From NCBI GenBank assembly GCA_025351205.1, contig JANXWI010000294.1, positions 1-8,894 on the forward strand: DNA of 8,894 nucleotides, read 5' to 3'. The notes beneath the pieces are model-generated. The model was not told the origin of the DNA, ran no database searches, and saw only the letters and a list, made by a program, of their open reading frames with translations. The DNA comes from Deinococcus sp. (GTDB taxonomy: Bacteria > Deinococcota > Deinococci > Deinococcales > Deinococcaceae). Shown piece after piece: positions 8,355 to 8,894 of the stretch. Made by a program: the position numbers and the translations under genes. Positions within the stretch are counted from its first letter, which is position 1. Every line of letters begins with the position of its first letter.

Positions 8355-8369
8355 TGACATGCCGTGTCA
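8355..8369. promoter_or_regulatory. TetR operator candidate, left copy
   Basis: TGACATGCCGTGTCA is a quasi-palindrome with 6 of 7 half-site positions paired. It lies between the -35 and -10 regions of the TetR gene promoter, so binding there would block TetR's own transcription. Its reverse complement matches the right copy at 13 of 15 positions. Confidence 0.6.
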
Positions 8370-8386
8370 CTACCGTGTTAGTTTAA

Positions 8387-8401
8387 TGGCACGTCATGTC
8401 A
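8387..8401. promoter_or_regulatory. TetR operator candidate, right copy
   Basis: TGGCACGTCATGTCA is the second copy of the quasi-palindrome, in inverted orientation to the first. It lies about 36 bases upstream of the ATG of the divergent NAD(P)-binding protein gene, where a bound repressor could block that promoter or its early transcript. Including flanks, 8351-8369 and 8387-8405 are inverted repeats matching at 17 of 19 positions. Confidence 0.6.
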
Positions 8402-8436
8402 TCACAGTGACGCTGCCTACCGGTGAGGAGAGCTTG

Positions 8437-8894
8437 ATGAATGAACAGAAAACGTTTTTAGTCTTTGGTGCCAGCGGTCAGACTGGTCAGCACTTCGTCT
8501 CACTTGCCCTGAAGGAAGGGCACAGGGTCAGGGCTCTGGTCCGAAACCCAGCGAAACTGGCCTCGAAGCATCCGAAACTGGAAGTTCACCAGGGATCCAT
8601 CACTGACGTTCCTGACCTCGATGCGCTCGTGCAGGGCGCCGACTTCGTCATTTCCATGCTGGGCGACGCCGAGATGCAGAAGAAAACCAGGATCAACACC
8701 GCATTCGTGCAGAATCTGATCCCCGCCATGCGGAGGCAAGGGGTCAAGCGGTTCCTGTACCAGGCAGGAGGCCTGAGCAAACCACCCGGTCAGCAGCTTT
8801 CACCCATCCTTTGGGTGATCAGAAACACAGTGGCCCGTAGCTTTAACGGTCAACACGAGGACAACGAAGCGGTCATGGAATACCTGGTAGAAGC
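8437..8894 (+). CDS. Atypical SDR NAD(P)-binding protein (partial, cut by window end)
   Basis: The visible 152 residues form the Rossmann half of an atypical short-chain dehydrogenase of the NmrA/BVR-B-like (NAD_binding_10) type. The cofactor motif GASGQTG is at 11-17, RALVRNP at 32-38 follows beta-2 and suits NADP binding, and DFVISMLGD (69-77) is the usual beta-4 turn. RFLYQAGGLSKPPG (about 97-110) occupies the active-site strand. The ATG at 8437 has GAGGAG 6 bases upstream; the nearby ATG at 8441 is out of frame and stops after six codons. The C-terminal part lies beyond 8894. Such proteins act as quinone or flavin reductases, isomerases or redox sensors; the substrate cannot be read here. 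Divergence from the TetR gene and the shared operators suggest induction by a TetR ligand. Confidence 0.88.
   Translation, partial: MNEQKTFLVFGASGQTGQHFVSLALKEGHRVRALVRNPAKLASKHPKLEVHQGSITDVPDLDALVQGADFVISMLGDAEMQKKTRINTAFVQNLIPAMRRQGVKRFLYQAGGLSKPPGQQLSPILWVIRNTVARSFNGQHEDNEAVMEYLVE

Overview
The window looks like a chromosomal segment of a high-GC bacterium, most likely Deinococcus or a close relative. This is inferred from the GC-rich codon use, a very short promoter-to-start distance at one gene (leaderless-type expression), the glucoamylase/glucokinase/G6PDH gene set and an IS200/IS605-like hairpin relic. No rRNA, tRNA or species-specific marker is present, so the genus is not proven.

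Layout. (1) Positions 1-3 are the start codon of a leftward gene that lies outside the window; its leader is at 4-202. (2) A leftward block at 203-1152 holds two damaged membrane-protein genes. One is a half-length COG4705-type protein (239-610) with its own promoter and followed by a perfect 16-bp hairpin. The other is a frameshifted, partly deleted channel-like gene (773-1152). (3) A tight leftward operon at 1224-5922 is read in the order glucose-6-phosphate dehydrogenase (zwf), ROK-family probable polyphosphate glucokinase, and cytoplasmic GH15 glucoamylase. Both junctions are ATGA stop/start overlaps. (4) A 483-bp gene-free stretch at 5923-6405 contains the zwf leader and a short element with two identical-core hairpins at its ends and a strongly foldable interior. 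It resembles an IS200/IS605 mini-element that has lost its transposase and TnpB. (5) A divergent pair is formed by a classical SDR oxidoreductase (6406-7176, leftward) and an HxlR-type regulator (7270-7734, rightward). (6) A second divergent pair is formed by a TetR-family regulator (7750-8337, leftward) and an atypical SDR NAD(P)-binding protein (8437 onward, rightward, cut by the window end). Its intergenic region has two near-identical quasi-palindromes arranged as an inverted pair.

How the genes work together. The operon reads as a route from stored or imported alpha-glucan to NADPH. The GH15 enzyme, which has no signal peptide, releases glucose inside the cell. The ROK kinase phosphorylates it, possibly with polyphosphate. 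G6PDH oxidises glucose-6-phosphate and makes NADPH. The two regulator/oxidoreductase pairs to the right look like independent, locally controlled redox or electrophile-response switches. The left end shows gene decay.
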